From the NCBI GenBank assembly GCA_023957995.1, contig JAMLGK010000016.1, positions 19,161 to 83,160 on the forward strand: 64,000 nucleotides of DNA, written 5' to 3'. How positions within the stretch are numbered: the first letter of the stretch is position 1; each line of letters starts with the position of its first letter. The stretch comes from Microthrixaceae bacterium (lineage in GTDB: Bacteria; Actinomycetota; Acidimicrobiia; Acidimicrobiales; Microtrichaceae). Both the position numbers and the translations under genes were made by a program. The notes below the pieces were generated by a model. That model had not been told where the DNA came from, ran no database searches, and saw nothing but the letters and a program-made list of their open reading frames with translations. Positions 1 through 9,026 of the stretch are shown here, piece after piece.

Positions 1-2
1 AC

Positions 3-605
3 GTTCGGCCGGACGAGGACGAAGGGGTCGACCCGGCCACGCTGACACCCGACCAGCTGGGTAGGCGCCAGAGGCTGATCGACGCGGCCTTCGAGCTCGG
101 AGCGGCGGGCGGCTACGAAGCGGTGCAGATGCGCGACGTTGCGATCACCGCGAACGTCGCGCTGGCGACGATCTACCGCAACTTCTCCTCCAAGGACGAG
201 CTGCTCGCGGCAGCGATGACCGAATGGACCGATCGACTGCGGGACCGGGTGGTGCAACGCCCGCCCAAGGGCGATTCCCCCGCCGAGCAGATGATCGATG
301 TGCTCAACCGGGCCTGTGCCGCCATGCAGCGCCAACCGAAGCTGTCCGCGGCACTCATCCGGGCGTTGTCCTCCCCGGATGCCGGCGCGGTCGGAGGTGG
401 CAGCTCGGTTCGGCGTTCGATCGTGTCGATGGGTGAGGGGATCCTGAGCCAACTCGACCAACAGGTGCGGGTCGACATCCTGGCCGTGCTGGGCCATGTC
501 TGGTACTCGAGTCTGATCTCCTGGGCCAACGGTCGGTCGAGCTTCGAGCGCGTCAACGAAGAACTCGAGCGGGCCTGCCACGTCCTCATCGATCCCTACG
601 ACTGA
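3..605 (+). CDS. TetR-family transcriptional regulator, 5' end outside window
   Basis: The reading frame is open from the left edge, so the N-terminus is cut off. The visible part starts with a charged linker, then the helix-turn-helix of TetR repressors: AAFELGAAGGYEAVQMRDVA, followed by the recognition helix region ending ATIYRNFSSKDELLAA. The C-terminal roughly 120 residues are an all-helical ligand domain with no recognisable ligand signature. It converges on the MFS exporter gene, 11 bp away. An internal ATG at 123 exists, but starting there would delete half of the DNA-binding domain, so it is not the start. Confidence 0.9.
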   Translation, partial: VRPDEDEGVDPATLTPDQLGRRQRLIDAAFELGAAGGYEAVQMRDVAITANVALATIYRNFSSKDELLAAAMTEWTDRLRDRVVQRPPKGDSPAEQMIDVLNRACAAMQRQPKLSAALIRALSSPDAGAVGGGSSVRRSIVSMGEGILSQLDQQVRVDILAVLGHVWYSSLISWANGRSSFERVNEELERACHVLIDPYD

Positions 606-616
606 GCCGGGGGTGT

Positions 617-2059
617 TCACAGCACCTCCAGGGCCGGTCGCTCCCTGAGTGGCTTGTCCCGCAGACGCAGCGCCAACACGATGGACACGAGACCCACCGG
701 AACTCCTGCCAGGAACACGCGCTGCAGTGCCTGGGCGAATGCGGCCGGGTCGGCATCGCTGCCCGACAGGGCCGAGTTCAGGAGCCCACCGAAGACGGGC
801 ACGCCCATGGTCGCGCCGAGCGATCGGAACAACAGCGTGGTCGACGTGGCGGTACCGAGATTCTCCACCGGCGCACTGTTCTGCGCTGCCAGCAACGACG
901 GTTGCATGACGAAGCCGATGCCCACACCCAGCACGAGCGCATAGAGGCCCATCACCGGACCCGAGGTCCGGGTTCCCACCGTGGCGAGAAGGGCCACGCC
1001 CGCGGTCATGAGCAACGATCCGGCGAGGGGCCACAGACGGTAGGCGCCGGAGCGTTCCACCTGGCGACCCGACACGAGTGTGCCCACCGCCGCTCCGAGC
1101 ATCAGGGGCATCAGCGTCAACCCGGCCGCCGTCGGACTGACTCCACCGACCTCCTGCACGAACAGTGGGATGAAGAAGATCCCGCACCAGATGAGCACCC
1201 CGCTGGTGAAGTTCACACCCACTGCGATCCTCACCACCGAGTCGCGGAGCAGACCCAACGGGAGTGCGGGTTCCGGTGCGACCATCTCCCGCCACACGAA
1301 TGCCACCAGCACCACCGGAAGGGCGAGGACGAGGGTGACGATAGTGGGCGAGGTCCAGGCGAGTTCGGAGCCCCCGAGTGTCGCCACCACCACGAGGGCA
1401 CTCAGCCCCACGACCATCAGTGCCGAACCGACCCAGTCGAGTCGGTGCGACACCACCCGCGCGGGTGCATGGAGCCGGACCGCGATGATGACCAGCGCCA
1501 CGACACCGACCGGCAGGTTCACGAAGAAGGCCCAGCGCCAACTGAGGTGGTCGACGAACAGACCCCCCACCAGCGGTCCGGCGATGCTCGACACGGCGAA
1601 CATGATGCCCTGGTACGAGAGCCATCGACCGAGCTTGCGCGCGGGCACTATGTCGGCCAGAGCCGCCATCGGAAGGGCCGCCAGGCCGCCACCTCCCACC
1701 CCCTGGACGAAGCGGGCGATCAGCAATTGGTCCATCGTGCGCGCCGCCCCGCACGCCAACGATGCGACCAGGAAGATCGTCAGTGCGATGATCAGCATCC
1801 GTTTGCGCCCGAAGATGTCGCCGAGCTTGCCGTGCAGGGGCATGGTCGCGACTCCGGCGAGCGCATAGGCGGTGACCACCCATGTGACCCTGGAGAATCC
1901 ACCCAGGTCGTCGGTTATCGAAGGCAGCGCCGTCGCCACGATGGTGCCGTCCAACGTGCCCATGATCTGGGCCAGCTGCAATCCGATGAACGCCAGCAGC
2001 ACGGCGCGCGCGGACGACCGCGGCGCGGCGTCGAGTTCGGCGGAACCTCTCACCGACAT
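617..2059 (-). CDS. MFS drug/proton antiporter, DHA2 (EmrB/QacA) type, about 14 TM
   Basis: A 480-residue major facilitator that probably exports a hydrophobic compound in exchange for protons. Visible signatures are LDGTIVATALP in TM1 (about residue 36), the motif-A loop GKLGDIFGRKR (about 77), motif C with AGPLVGG (about 160) and WRWAFFVNLPVG, all typical of the 14-TM DHA2 branch. The frame stays open to 2242, but the extra Arg/Ser-rich segment overlaps the amidohydrolase gene. The ATG at 2059 gives a normal N-terminus and a 25-bp gap. It is the last gene of the long minus-strand operon that starts at 10484, so it may export a pathway product or toxic intermediate. Confidence 0.9.
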   Translation of the reverse strand: MSVRGSAELDAAPRSSARAVLLAFIGLQLAQIMGTLDGTIVATALPSITDDLGGFSRVTWVVTAYALAGVATMPLHGKLGDIFGRKRMLIIALTIFLVASLACGAARTMDQLLIARFVQGVGGGGLAALPMAALADIVPARKLGRWLSYQGIMFAVSSIAGPLVGGLFVDHLSWRWAFFVNLPVGVVALVIIAVRLHAPARVVSHRLDWVGSALMVVGLSALVVVATLGGSELAWTSPTIVTLVLALPVVLVAFVWREMVAPEPALPLGLLRDSVVRIAVGVNFTSGVLIWCGIFFIPLFVQEVGGVSPTAAGLTLMPLMLGAAVGTLVSGRQVERSGAYRLWPLAGSLLMTAGVALLATVGTRTSGPVMGLYALVLGVGIGFVMQPSLLAAQNSAPVENLGTATSTTLLFRSLGATMGVPVFGGLLNSALSGSDADPAAFAQALQRVFLAGVPVGLVSIVLALRLRDKPLRERPALEVL

Positions 2060-2084
2060 CGACGCTGCGCACGGGCGCAGCCCG

Positions 2085-3332
2085 TCACTTGAGCGCTCGG
2101 GAATCCATGTCACTCGAGAGACGTTCGAGCTTCTTGTCGGGGATCCCCTCGATCGGCGTCGCGACCTCCTCGACGGTCGGGCCGACCGTTGCCGCGAGAG
2201 CATCCATCGCCGCCAGGTCGAAGTCGTAGAAGGCCGCCGCATTGCCGGCGAGCATCTGACGGAGTTCCTCCTCGGGAACGTCGTGGAATCGAGCCCGCAG
2301 GTTCTCCCGGGTGTATGGGTAGGTGCCCTCGTCGTGGGGATAGTCGCTTCCCCACATGAACTTGTGCAGTCCGATCTGGTGGCGGGCCTCGACGTCCGCC
2401 TGCTTGGGCTGGCTCACGCCCATCCAGAAGTTCTGTTCGAAGTAGTCGGTGGCATCGTGGGAAAGGACCTGGTCCTTGCCGTAGCGGATCTCGCCGATCG
2501 CGCCGGCGTCGCGCACGCCCCGGATCACGAAGTTGAGCCGCTCGAGCAGCGGCGGCACCCAGGAACAACCAGACTCGGTGATGACGACCCTCAGGCGCGG
2601 GAACCGTTCGAACACGCCCGAGAGCATCATCTGCACCATCGGACGTTCGGTGTAGAACGGCACCTCGTTGATGTACAACATCATCGCTGTCGGGTACGGG
2701 CCGTAGTCGGGATTGCCGGTGCCGCTGTGCACGTTGACCGGCACGTCGAGGTCCTGGAGGACCTGCCACAACGGGTCGTAGCACGGGTCATAGAGCGGCT
2801 TCACCCACTTGACGTCGGGAGCGATGTTGGGCAGCAGGATCCCACCTCGGAGTCCGTGCTCCTTGATCCAACGCACATCCTCGATCGCGTCGTCGACGTC
2901 GTTGAGGAAGATCTGGCCCACCCCTGCACGCCGTTCGGGGAACTCCCCACACCAGTCGACGAGCCACCGGTTGTGCGCGTGGATGCCCGCGCGACGATGG
3001 CGGTACTGCTCGTCTGTCGGGGGCTTGGCGAAGAGCACGAAGCTGGGGAAGAACGGCGGGACGGTGTTGGGGAACACCACCTCACCCACTATCCCGTCCT
3101 CCTCCTGTTGGGAGTTGCGCATCTCGTTGTCCCAGTTGCGCAGCCGGCGCTTGTCGCCCATGTCCTTGTAGGGGTTCTTGTACTCACCGCGCCAGGCGTC
3201 GAAGTCGTCCAGGAACTCGGGATCGAGGTATTCGCGGTACGCCTTGTGGCTCCCGCCGGCATGGCAGTCGGCGGAGATGATCGTGTAGCGATCGGCCCCT
3301 ACGGCGGTCTGGTTGTTCTCGGTCATGGTCAT
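2085..3332 (-). CDS. Amidohydrolase-2 family metal-dependent hydrolase/decarboxylase (ACMSD-like)
   Basis: A 415-residue TIM-barrel enzyme of the amidohydrolase_2 family (PF04909 type), which includes aminocarboxymuconate-semialdehyde and other aromatic-acid decarboxylases. The metal site is visible: D22-x-H24 in ISADCHAGG, H201 in NVHSG and D329 in WGSDYPHDEG. The segment GVFERFPRLR followed by ESGCSWVP is shared almost exactly with the amidohydrolase at 22220, so the two are paralogues. It lies 13 bp downstream of the CoA ligase in the same operon. Hydrolysis versus decarboxylation cannot be decided from the sequence. Confidence 0.88.
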   Translation of the reverse strand: MTMTENNQTAVGADRYTIISADCHAGGSHKAYREYLDPEFLDDFDAWRGEYKNPYKDMGDKRRLRNWDNEMRNSQQEEDGIVGEVVFPNTVPPFFPSFVLFAKPPTDEQYRHRRAGIHAHNRWLVDWCGEFPERRAGVGQIFLNDVDDAIEDVRWIKEHGLRGGILLPNIAPDVKWVKPLYDPCYDPLWQVLQDLDVPVNVHSGTGNPDYGPYPTAMMLYINEVPFYTERPMVQMMLSGVFERFPRLRVVITESGCSWVPPLLERLNFVIRGVRDAGAIGEIRYGKDQVLSHDATDYFEQNFWMGVSQPKQADVEARHQIGLHKFMWGSDYPHDEGTYPYTRENLRARFHDVPEEELRQMLAGNAAAFYDFDLAAMDALAATVGPTVEEVATPIEGIPDKKLERLSSDMDSRALK

Positions 3333-3345
3333 GTGTGTGAACCCC

Positions 3346-4974
3346 TCAGCTTTCTGACGGTTGGTTGTTGTCGCGGGCCTGGATCAGTGAACGAACGGTC
3401 TTGTAGTCGGGTTTGCCGCTCGGTTGGCGCGGCATCTCGTCTATGAGATGCAGCTCCCGTGGGGCCTTGTAGCCGGCCAGCCTGCCCCTGGTGAACTCCA
3501 CCAGTTCCTCGAGAGTCGGCTCCTCACCGGGGCGCGGTTGCACCAATGCCGTCACCCGTTGGCCCCAACGCTCGTCGTCCATTCCGAGCACGAGGGCGTC
3601 GAAGACCGACGGATGTGCCTTGAGCACCGACTCCACCTCTTCGGGGTAGATCTTCTCGCCACCGGAGTTGATGCACTGTGACCCCCGACCGAGCAGCGTG
3701 ATCGTGCCGTCCAACTCGACCCGCGCCAGATCCCCGGGGACCGAATGACGTGCACCCTGCACTTCGATGAAGGTGGCGGCTGACTTCGCAGGATCCTTGT
3801 AGTACCCGATGGGAACGTTCCCGCCGCGGGCCAGACGACCGATCTCACCCGGTCCCACGGGGACGTTGTCGTCATCTATCACCAGCGTGTTGGGTCCGGG
3901 AGCCACCGTCAGCAGACCGCCTGTGTCGTCCGGTGGTTCGAGATCCGAATCGGCGCTCAGCACGCGCATGCCGTTGAAACCACCCTCGGAGGACCCGACG
4001 GCCTCGCTGATGAATATGTTCGGCAGCCGGTCGAAGACCTTCCGCTTGACCACGGGTGAGAACACCGCCGCGGTGGAGCTCAGTGCGACCAGCGACGACA
4101 GGTCGTAGGTGCGTTGGTCCATGGCGTCGATGAGCGGAAGTGCCATCGCGTCGCCGGTGATCGTGACCACCGCTATGTCGTACTCCTCGACCGCTGCCCA
4201 GACGAGATGTGGATCGAAGCGGGGCAACAACACGTTGGTGACACCCTTGAACAGTCCGCCGAGTGTTCCCCACTGGGCTGCGCCGTGTATCAGTGGCGCC
4301 AGGACCAGCCCGACCGGAGGAACCTCCTCGGCCGCTGTCCTGGCGAGCAGGAACTCGTCGGTGATCCGCTCGCCGGTGACGAAGTCGATTCCGCCGCCGA
4401 GCGCGCGCCACACGTCCTCGTGGCGCCACATGACGCCCTTGGGCATACCCGTGGTACCGCCCGTGTAGAGGATGTACAGGTCGCCGTCGTCGCGGGTAGC
4501 GAAATCACGCTCGTCGCTCTGTTCGGCCAGGGCGGACTCGTAGTCCACGGCACCGGAACGCACCGGAGTATCCGTCCCGTCGTCGATCTCGATCAGGTGT
4601 CGGAGGGTGTGGACCCGCTGGGTCACCGCAGCGATCCTGTCCGCGAACGATGACTGGTAGAGCACCGCGACCACGTCTGCGTTGTCGAACAGGTACGCCA
4701 GCTCCTCGTCCTCGTAGCGGTAGTTCACGTTGATGGGAACCGCACGCAGCTTGTAGGTGGCGAGCATCGACTCGACGTATTCGATGCTGTTGAGCGAGTA
4801 GATCGCGACGTGGTCGCGCTCCCCGATCCCGTTGGCGGCCATGTGGTGGGCGAGCCGGTTCGCGCGGGCATCCAGTTCGGAGAAGGTCACCGATCGGTCA
4901 CCACAGATCAGCGCGGTGCGGTCGGGAACCGCATCCGCGGTGTGCTCTGCCAGGTCCGCCAGGTTGAACGCCAT
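3346..4974 (-). CDS. Acyl-CoA synthetase (AMP-binding, FadD-like)
   Basis: A 542-residue adenylate-forming ligase that activates a carboxylic acid to its CoA thioester. The P-loop-like core ILYTGGTTGMPKGVMW lies near residue 170, SSEGG marks the adenine-binding motif, and the C-terminal hinge GGEKIYPEEVE and the catalytic lysine loop RQPSGKPDYK are present. It is in the operon with the Liv-type importer, 8 bp from the small membrane protein gene and 13 bp before the amidohydrolase. Activation of the imported substrate is the natural inference. The substrate (fatty, steroid side-chain or aromatic acid) is not determined. Confidence 0.93.
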   Translation of the reverse strand: MAFNLADLAEHTADAVPDRTALICGDRSVTFSELDARANRLAHHMAANGIGERDHVAIYSLNSIEYVESMLATYKLRAVPINVNYRYEDEELAYLFDNADVVAVLYQSSFADRIAAVTQRVHTLRHLIEIDDGTDTPVRSGAVDYESALAEQSDERDFATRDDGDLYILYTGGTTGMPKGVMWRHEDVWRALGGGIDFVTGERITDEFLLARTAAEEVPPVGLVLAPLIHGAAQWGTLGGLFKGVTNVLLPRFDPHLVWAAVEEYDIAVVTITGDAMALPLIDAMDQRTYDLSSLVALSSTAAVFSPVVKRKVFDRLPNIFISEAVGSSEGGFNGMRVLSADSDLEPPDDTGGLLTVAPGPNTLVIDDDNVPVGPGEIGRLARGGNVPIGYYKDPAKSAATFIEVQGARHSVPGDLARVELDGTITLLGRGSQCINSGGEKIYPEEVESVLKAHPSVFDALVLGMDDERWGQRVTALVQPRPGEEPTLEELVEFTRGRLAGYKAPRELHLIDEMPRQPSGKPDYKTVRSLIQARDNNQPSES

Positions 4975-4982
4975 TGCCTACC

Positions 4983-5339
4983 TCACTCCCCCGACCGAAG
5001 GGCTTCGATGAGCCGATCGGTCTGGGTGGTCTGCTCCCATGAGTTCCTGGCCAGCCAGAAACGGAGGAACTGGGCGATGGAGTAGCGCACGAACACGGCG
5101 CTGCCCACCACTGCGACCGCGAGTCCGATGATCGCGATCACGATCGCGTCGCGCTGTTGGAGCGGGTTGAGCGTGCCGTGGCTCACGAAGTACGCGATGA
5201 CGGCGACGGCCACCCCGACGCCCATGAGCACCGCACCGCCCACCAACAGCTTCCGGTCGCGCGAGCTGTTCGCACCGGGTAGGCGCATGTCCGCAACGGC
5301 CGCGGTGAACTGTTCGACTCGTTGTTCGTTCTCGAGCAT
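4983..5339 (-). CDS. Small membrane protein with two TM helices, function unknown
   Basis: A 118-residue protein with a soluble N-terminus of about 30 residues and two hydrophobic helices (about residues 31-50 and 66-87). The C-terminal tail is amphipathic and contains FLRFWLARNSWEQ. I do not recognise a family. It sits 7 bp after livF and 8 bp before the CoA ligase, so it is co-transcribed and probably linked to uptake or membrane-side activation of the same substrate. Confidence 0.7.
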   Translation of the reverse strand: MLENEQRVEQFTAAVADMRLPGANSSRDRKLLVGGAVLMGVGVAVAVIAYFVSHGTLNPLQQRDAIVIAIIGLAVAVVGSAVFVRYSIAQFLRFWLARNSWEQTTQTDRLIEALRSGE

Positions 5340-5346
5340 GACTCTC

Positions 5347-6105
5347 CTATCCGCCCAGGTAGGCCTGGGTCAGCTTGGCTTCGATGTCTCTCGGTCGCCC
5401 CGTGTCGATGACGTGGCCCTGCACCATCAGCGCAGCCTTGTCGGCGACGTTCATGACGATCCGAGCGAACTGCTCCACGAGCAGGATCGACGTTCCCTTG
5501 TCGGCCACTTCGCGCACCTGTTCATAGAGCCCCTCGACGACCAGTGGGGCGAGCCCCATCGAGAGTTCGTCGAGGACCAGCAGAACCGGGTCGGTGGCCA
5601 GGCCCCGCGCCATGGCCAGCATCTGTTGCTGACCACCCGAGAGCGTTCCGCTGACGCGGTCGAGCAGCGTGGCGAGTTGGGGGAAGTGGGCGATCGACTT
5701 CTCCTCCACCTCGGAGCGCCCGACCCCGCGGTGGGTCATCATCCAGAGGTTGTCGCGGACCGTCAGGTTGGGGAAGATGCCGCGGCCCTCGGGGATCAGG
5801 CACAACCCGAGACGAGCGAGGTCATCGGCACGTGCCCCGTTCACGCGTCGTCCAGCGAGAACGACATCACCGGCCGATGCCGGATGGAGGCCGGCCAGCA
5901 CCTTCAAGGCGGTCGACTTGCCGGCCCCGTTGGGACCGAGCAGGGCAACGACCTCTCCGGGCGCAACGCTGAGGTCGACACCGTGGAGCACCTCGATTCC
6001 CTCGTAGGCGGCCCTCACCCCGCGGAGCTCGAGAAGCGCAGGCTGCGTGCCGGGCTCCGGTTCGCGTTCCGGTGAGCCGGGTCCCGCCACTGGCTCAGCG
6101 TTCAC
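5347..6105 (-). CDS. livF: Branched-chain amino acid/organic acid ABC transporter ATP-binding protein LivF
   Basis: A 252-residue cytoplasmic ATPase of a HAAT-type importer. Walker A is GPNGAGKS, the ABC signature LSGGQQQML, and Walker B VLLVLDELSMGL. The LivF-type ending IDTGRPRDIEAKLTQAYLGG is present. The frame is open to 6225, but the GTG at 6105 overlaps the livG stop by 4 bp (GTGA), which is how most junctions in this window are built, so I use it. Together with LivG, the fused permease and the binding lipoprotein it makes a full importer. The operon context suggests organic acids rather than amino acids. Confidence 0.93.
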   Translation of the reverse strand: MNAEPVAGPGSPEREPEPGTQPALLELRGVRAAYEGIEVLHGVDLSVAPGEVVALLGPNGAGKSTALKVLAGLHPASAGDVVLAGRRVNGARADDLARLGLCLIPEGRGIFPNLTVRDNLWMMTHRGVGRSEVEEKSIAHFPQLATLLDRVSGTLSGGQQQMLAMARGLATDPVLLVLDELSMGLAPLVVEGLYEQVREVADKGTSILLVEQFARIVMNVADKAALMVQGHVIDTGRPRDIEAKLTQAYLGG

Positions 6106-6833
6106 GATGCGCTCCGCGCGTCGGTTCCGAGGTAGGCGTCGAGGACCACCGTGTTGGCCTGGATCTCGCTCGGGGTGCCCACGGCGATGATCTGGCCGAG
6201 ATCGAGGACGTGCACGCAGTGGCAAACATCCATGACCAGCGACATGTCGTGTTCGACGAGAAGCACCGCCGTGCCCTCATCGGCGATCTCCACGAGCAGT
6301 CGCCCGAAGCGCTCGGTCTCCCGGTCGTCCTGACCGGACGCAGGCTCGTCGAGGAGCAGTACCCGCGGCTTGCACGCGAGAGCCCGCCCCAGCTCGACCA
6401 GACGGCCCTGTCCGGTGGGAATCGAGGTGGTCCGTTCGTCGGCTACCTCGCGCAGGCCGACACGGTCGATCACAGCCTCGGTGAGGGCCCCCACGTCGGT
6501 GTGGTCGCGGGCCCATCGACTTCGGATGTCCGCGGCCACCCGGATGTTCTCACGCACGGTCAGCATCGTGAACAGCTCGAGCTGCTGGAACGTCCGTGCG
6601 AGGCCGCATCGTGCCCTCTTGTGCAGGCTCGTACCCGTCACGTCCCTGCCGTCGATGGTGATGGTGCCACTTGTGGGTGTGACCAGCCCGGAGATGGCGT
6701 TGAAGAGGGTGGTCTTGCCGGCTCCGTTGGGTCCGATCAGCCCGGTGATCTGACCCGCGGGTGCCGCTATGGAAACCCGACTCAGGGCCTGATGGCCTCC
6801 GAACTGCACCGAGACGTCGCGGGCCTCAAGCAT
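6102..6833 (-). CDS. livG: ABC transporter ATP-binding protein LivG
   Basis: A 243-residue ATPase partner of LivF. Walker A GPNGAGKTT is near residue 35, Walker B is VLLLDEPASGQDD and the H-loop is VEHDMSLVM. The C-terminal IQANTVVLDAYLG matches the usual LivG end. The ABC signature region reads IPTGQGRLVELGRAL instead of the common L-S/P-Y-G-x-Q-R form, so the signature is diverged but still has TGQG. The start overlaps the end of the permease gene by 8 bp. Confidence 0.93.
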   Translation of the reverse strand: MLEARDVSVQFGGHQALSRVSIAAPAGQITGLIGPNGAGKTTLFNAISGLVTPTSGTITIDGRDVTGTSLHKRARCGLARTFQQLELFTMLTVRENIRVAADIRSRWARDHTDVGALTEAVIDRVGLREVADERTTSIPTGQGRLVELGRALACKPRVLLLDEPASGQDDRETERFGRLLVEIADEGTAVLLVEHDMSLVMDVCHCVHVLDLGQIIAVGTPSEIQANTVVLDAYLGTDARSAS

Positions 6834-9018
6834 CGAGGTCCGCCTTGACGAACTCGGCCTTGATCGAGTCGAGATCGAGGGCCTGTTCGATGCGCGCCAG
6901 CTGTGCCGGGGTCCATGGCTCGGTGATGCCCACCCACTCGAGCTCCACGGGGGCTCGTTCGCCGTGCTCGTTGTCAGCTCCCGAATCCTCCTCGGCGGTC
7001 GTGGCCCGGGACCGGCGGACCGCCGCTAGGTATGCCAGTGCACCAGCCGCTGCCAGGAGCACGGCGAAGGGCCAGTTGGAGTACAGCCCAGCTATTCGCA
7101 GCGCATAGATGGCCGCCATCGAAACGGCCATCGCGGCCAACACCACCGGATCGTTGCGCAGCGGGCTCACGGCGCGGGAGAACACCGGTACCGCGCCGCT
7201 CGGATGGCGGCCGAGACCTATGCCAGCCAGACCGGAGAACATCGAGTTGATCTTCGCGAACACAGGTCCCCACCCGGAGGTGAACGGCAGCACACCGAAC
7301 AGCATCGATCCGGCGAACAGACCGCTCCCGACCAGTCCGGCGCCACCGACGACGACCACGATGAAGATGGGCAGTCCGTTCAGCAGACCGAACCGGGCCG
7401 GAGCCACCGATCCGAGCTGCATCGCATACAGGGCGCCGCCCAGACCGGCGATGCCCGCCGAGAAGGCGAACACACCGATCCGCGGCCACAGCAGGTTCAA
7501 CCCGAATGTCGCGCAGGCTGCCTCGCTGTCGCGCATGGCCACGAGCTGTCGACCGAATCGACTCCATCGCAACGCCGCGACCAGGAGGGCCACCAACGCG
7601 AAGGCGACCGCCGAGAGCATCATGAGCGACCCGGGGGTGTCGAAGTCGCGGCCGAACAGGCGGACCGGGTCCACGCTGACCGACCCGACCTCGAAGATGC
7701 TGATGTGCACCGGGCCGATGTCGAAGTCGGGCAGGTTGAACATCCATCGGTCGAGCGCCACCGCGAACGCGGCCGTGGCGAGTGCCAGGTAGATGCCCGA
7801 CAGGCGCATCACCGGCAGGGCGACCACGATTCCGACCAGGGCGGCGAACACGACCGCCAGCACCAGCCCGAGCGGTGATCCGCCGACGCCGTGGTGGGCC
7901 ACGGCGATGGCGCCCACCGCCCCGAAGCTGAGCTGGGCGAGTGAGATCTGACCGGCGAAGCCGACCAGTGGAACCAGTGAGAGAGCGACGATCCCCAGCG
8001 AGAACACCGGGCCGTAGGAGATGAGGCTCACGGTGTCGAGAGTGGTGACCATCACGACGGCGACCACCACGACCGCTCCCGCCATCATGGCCATTCCCGA
8101 ATGGGTGGGCGCAGGGAAGTACTCACGGATGTGAGTGCGGTCACGGAGCCGCGGGTTGGGCACGAGGAGCAGGGCCACGAACAGGATGATCACCGCCGCC
8201 GCTGGACGGAACGCGGCGAGGTAACGGTTGTCCCCGGGCAGGTAGCCAGCGAGGTATCCCTCGGTCAGACCGATCACGATGGCGCCCACGAAGGTCAGCG
8301 GGATCGACCGGAGACGACCGAAGATCGCCGCGGCGTATGCATTGATGATCAGCAGGGAGAGCGAGCCGGCCTCGAGCGAGAGGGTCGGGGCGATGAGAAC
8401 TCCACCCACCCCGGCGAGGAAGCCGCCCACCGCCCAACTGAGTCCCGCTATCCGGTTCGGACGGGCGCCGTTGAGCAAGGTCAGGGTGCCGTCGTCGACG
8501 TTCGCCCTCATCGACACGCCGATGCGGGTCCCGTGCAACAGCCAGCGCAGGCCCGCAGCGACTATCACCGCGACGAGGATCGTGATCCCCTGGTGGTAGG
8601 TGATCGTCGTCACGAACACGTCGATTCGCTTGCCCTCGAAGAACGTCCTGAACGGACGGCTGTTGCCCGGCTCCCAGACGATGTTCGCAACAGCGATCAG
8701 CCCCACCAGGAGGCTGATCGACACGACCAGTCGCGTGGCCTCGCTGGTACCCCGCAGTCCGCGCATTATCACGCGGTCGATCAGCAACCCGATCGCGGGC
8801 GCCAGCACCCCCAGCGCCAGGACGAGCGCCACCGGAGTGGGCATCCCCCAGGCGAAGCGGAACTGCCAGTACGAGAAGGCCACGAACATGCCGATCGCAC
8901 CGTGCGCGAAGTTGAAGATGCCGGTGGTCGCGTACGTGAGGACGAGTCCGCTGGCGACGATCGCGTAGACGGCCGACAACGTCAGGCCGACAACGGTGAA
9001 GATCAGGAACTTGTCCAC
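6826..9018 (-). CDS. Fused LivH-LivM permease of a HAAT-type ABC importer
   Basis: One 730-residue polypeptide carries both membrane subunits of the importer. Residues about 1-290 are LivH-like (YATTGIFNFAHGAIGMF, then GLSWAVGGFLAGVGGVL). Residues about 320-640 are LivM-like (LVGFAGQISLAQLSFGAVGA, then FAFSAGIAGLGGALYAMQLG and VVVGGAGLVGSG). A C-terminal membrane segment and a charged soluble tail of about 60 residues (about 670-730) follow. In most operons these are two genes. The GTG at 9018 is chosen because it begins the first TM helix (VDKFLIFTVVGLTLSAVYAI); the longer frame to 9255 runs into the binding-protein gene with Arg-rich text. Confidence 0.9.
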   Translation of the reverse strand: MDKFLIFTVVGLTLSAVYAIVASGLVLTYATTGIFNFAHGAIGMFVAFSYWQFRFAWGMPTPVALVLALGVLAPAIGLLIDRVIMRGLRGTSEATRLVVSISLLVGLIAVANIVWEPGNSRPFRTFFEGKRIDVFVTTITYHQGITILVAVIVAAGLRWLLHGTRIGVSMRANVDDGTLTLLNGARPNRIAGLSWAVGGFLAGVGGVLIAPTLSLEAGSLSLLIINAYAAAIFGRLRSIPLTFVGAIVIGLTEGYLAGYLPGDNRYLAAFRPAAAVIILFVALLLVPNPRLRDRTHIREYFPAPTHSGMAMMAGAVVVVAVVMVTTLDTVSLISYGPVFSLGIVALSLVPLVGFAGQISLAQLSFGAVGAIAVAHHGVGGSPLGLVLAVVFAALVGIVVALPVMRLSGIYLALATAAFAVALDRWMFNLPDFDIGPVHISIFEVGSVSVDPVRLFGRDFDTPGSLMMLSAVAFALVALLVAALRWSRFGRQLVAMRDSEAACATFGLNLLWPRIGVFAFSAGIAGLGGALYAMQLGSVAPARFGLLNGLPIFIVVVVGGAGLVGSGLFAGSMLFGVLPFTSGWGPVFAKINSMFSGLAGIGLGRHPSGAVPVFSRAVSPLRNDPVVLAAMAVSMAAIYALRIAGLYSNWPFAVLLAAAGALAYLAAVRRSRATTAEEDSGADNEHGERAPVELEWVGITEPWTPAQLARIEQALDLDSIKAEFVKADLDA

Positions 9019-9026
9019 GGCACCAA

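Noticed and set aside
902..2092. 396-residue plus-strand frame opposite the MFS gene
   Set aside because: Low-complexity His/Arg/Glu-rich antisense of TM helices, with no domain text.
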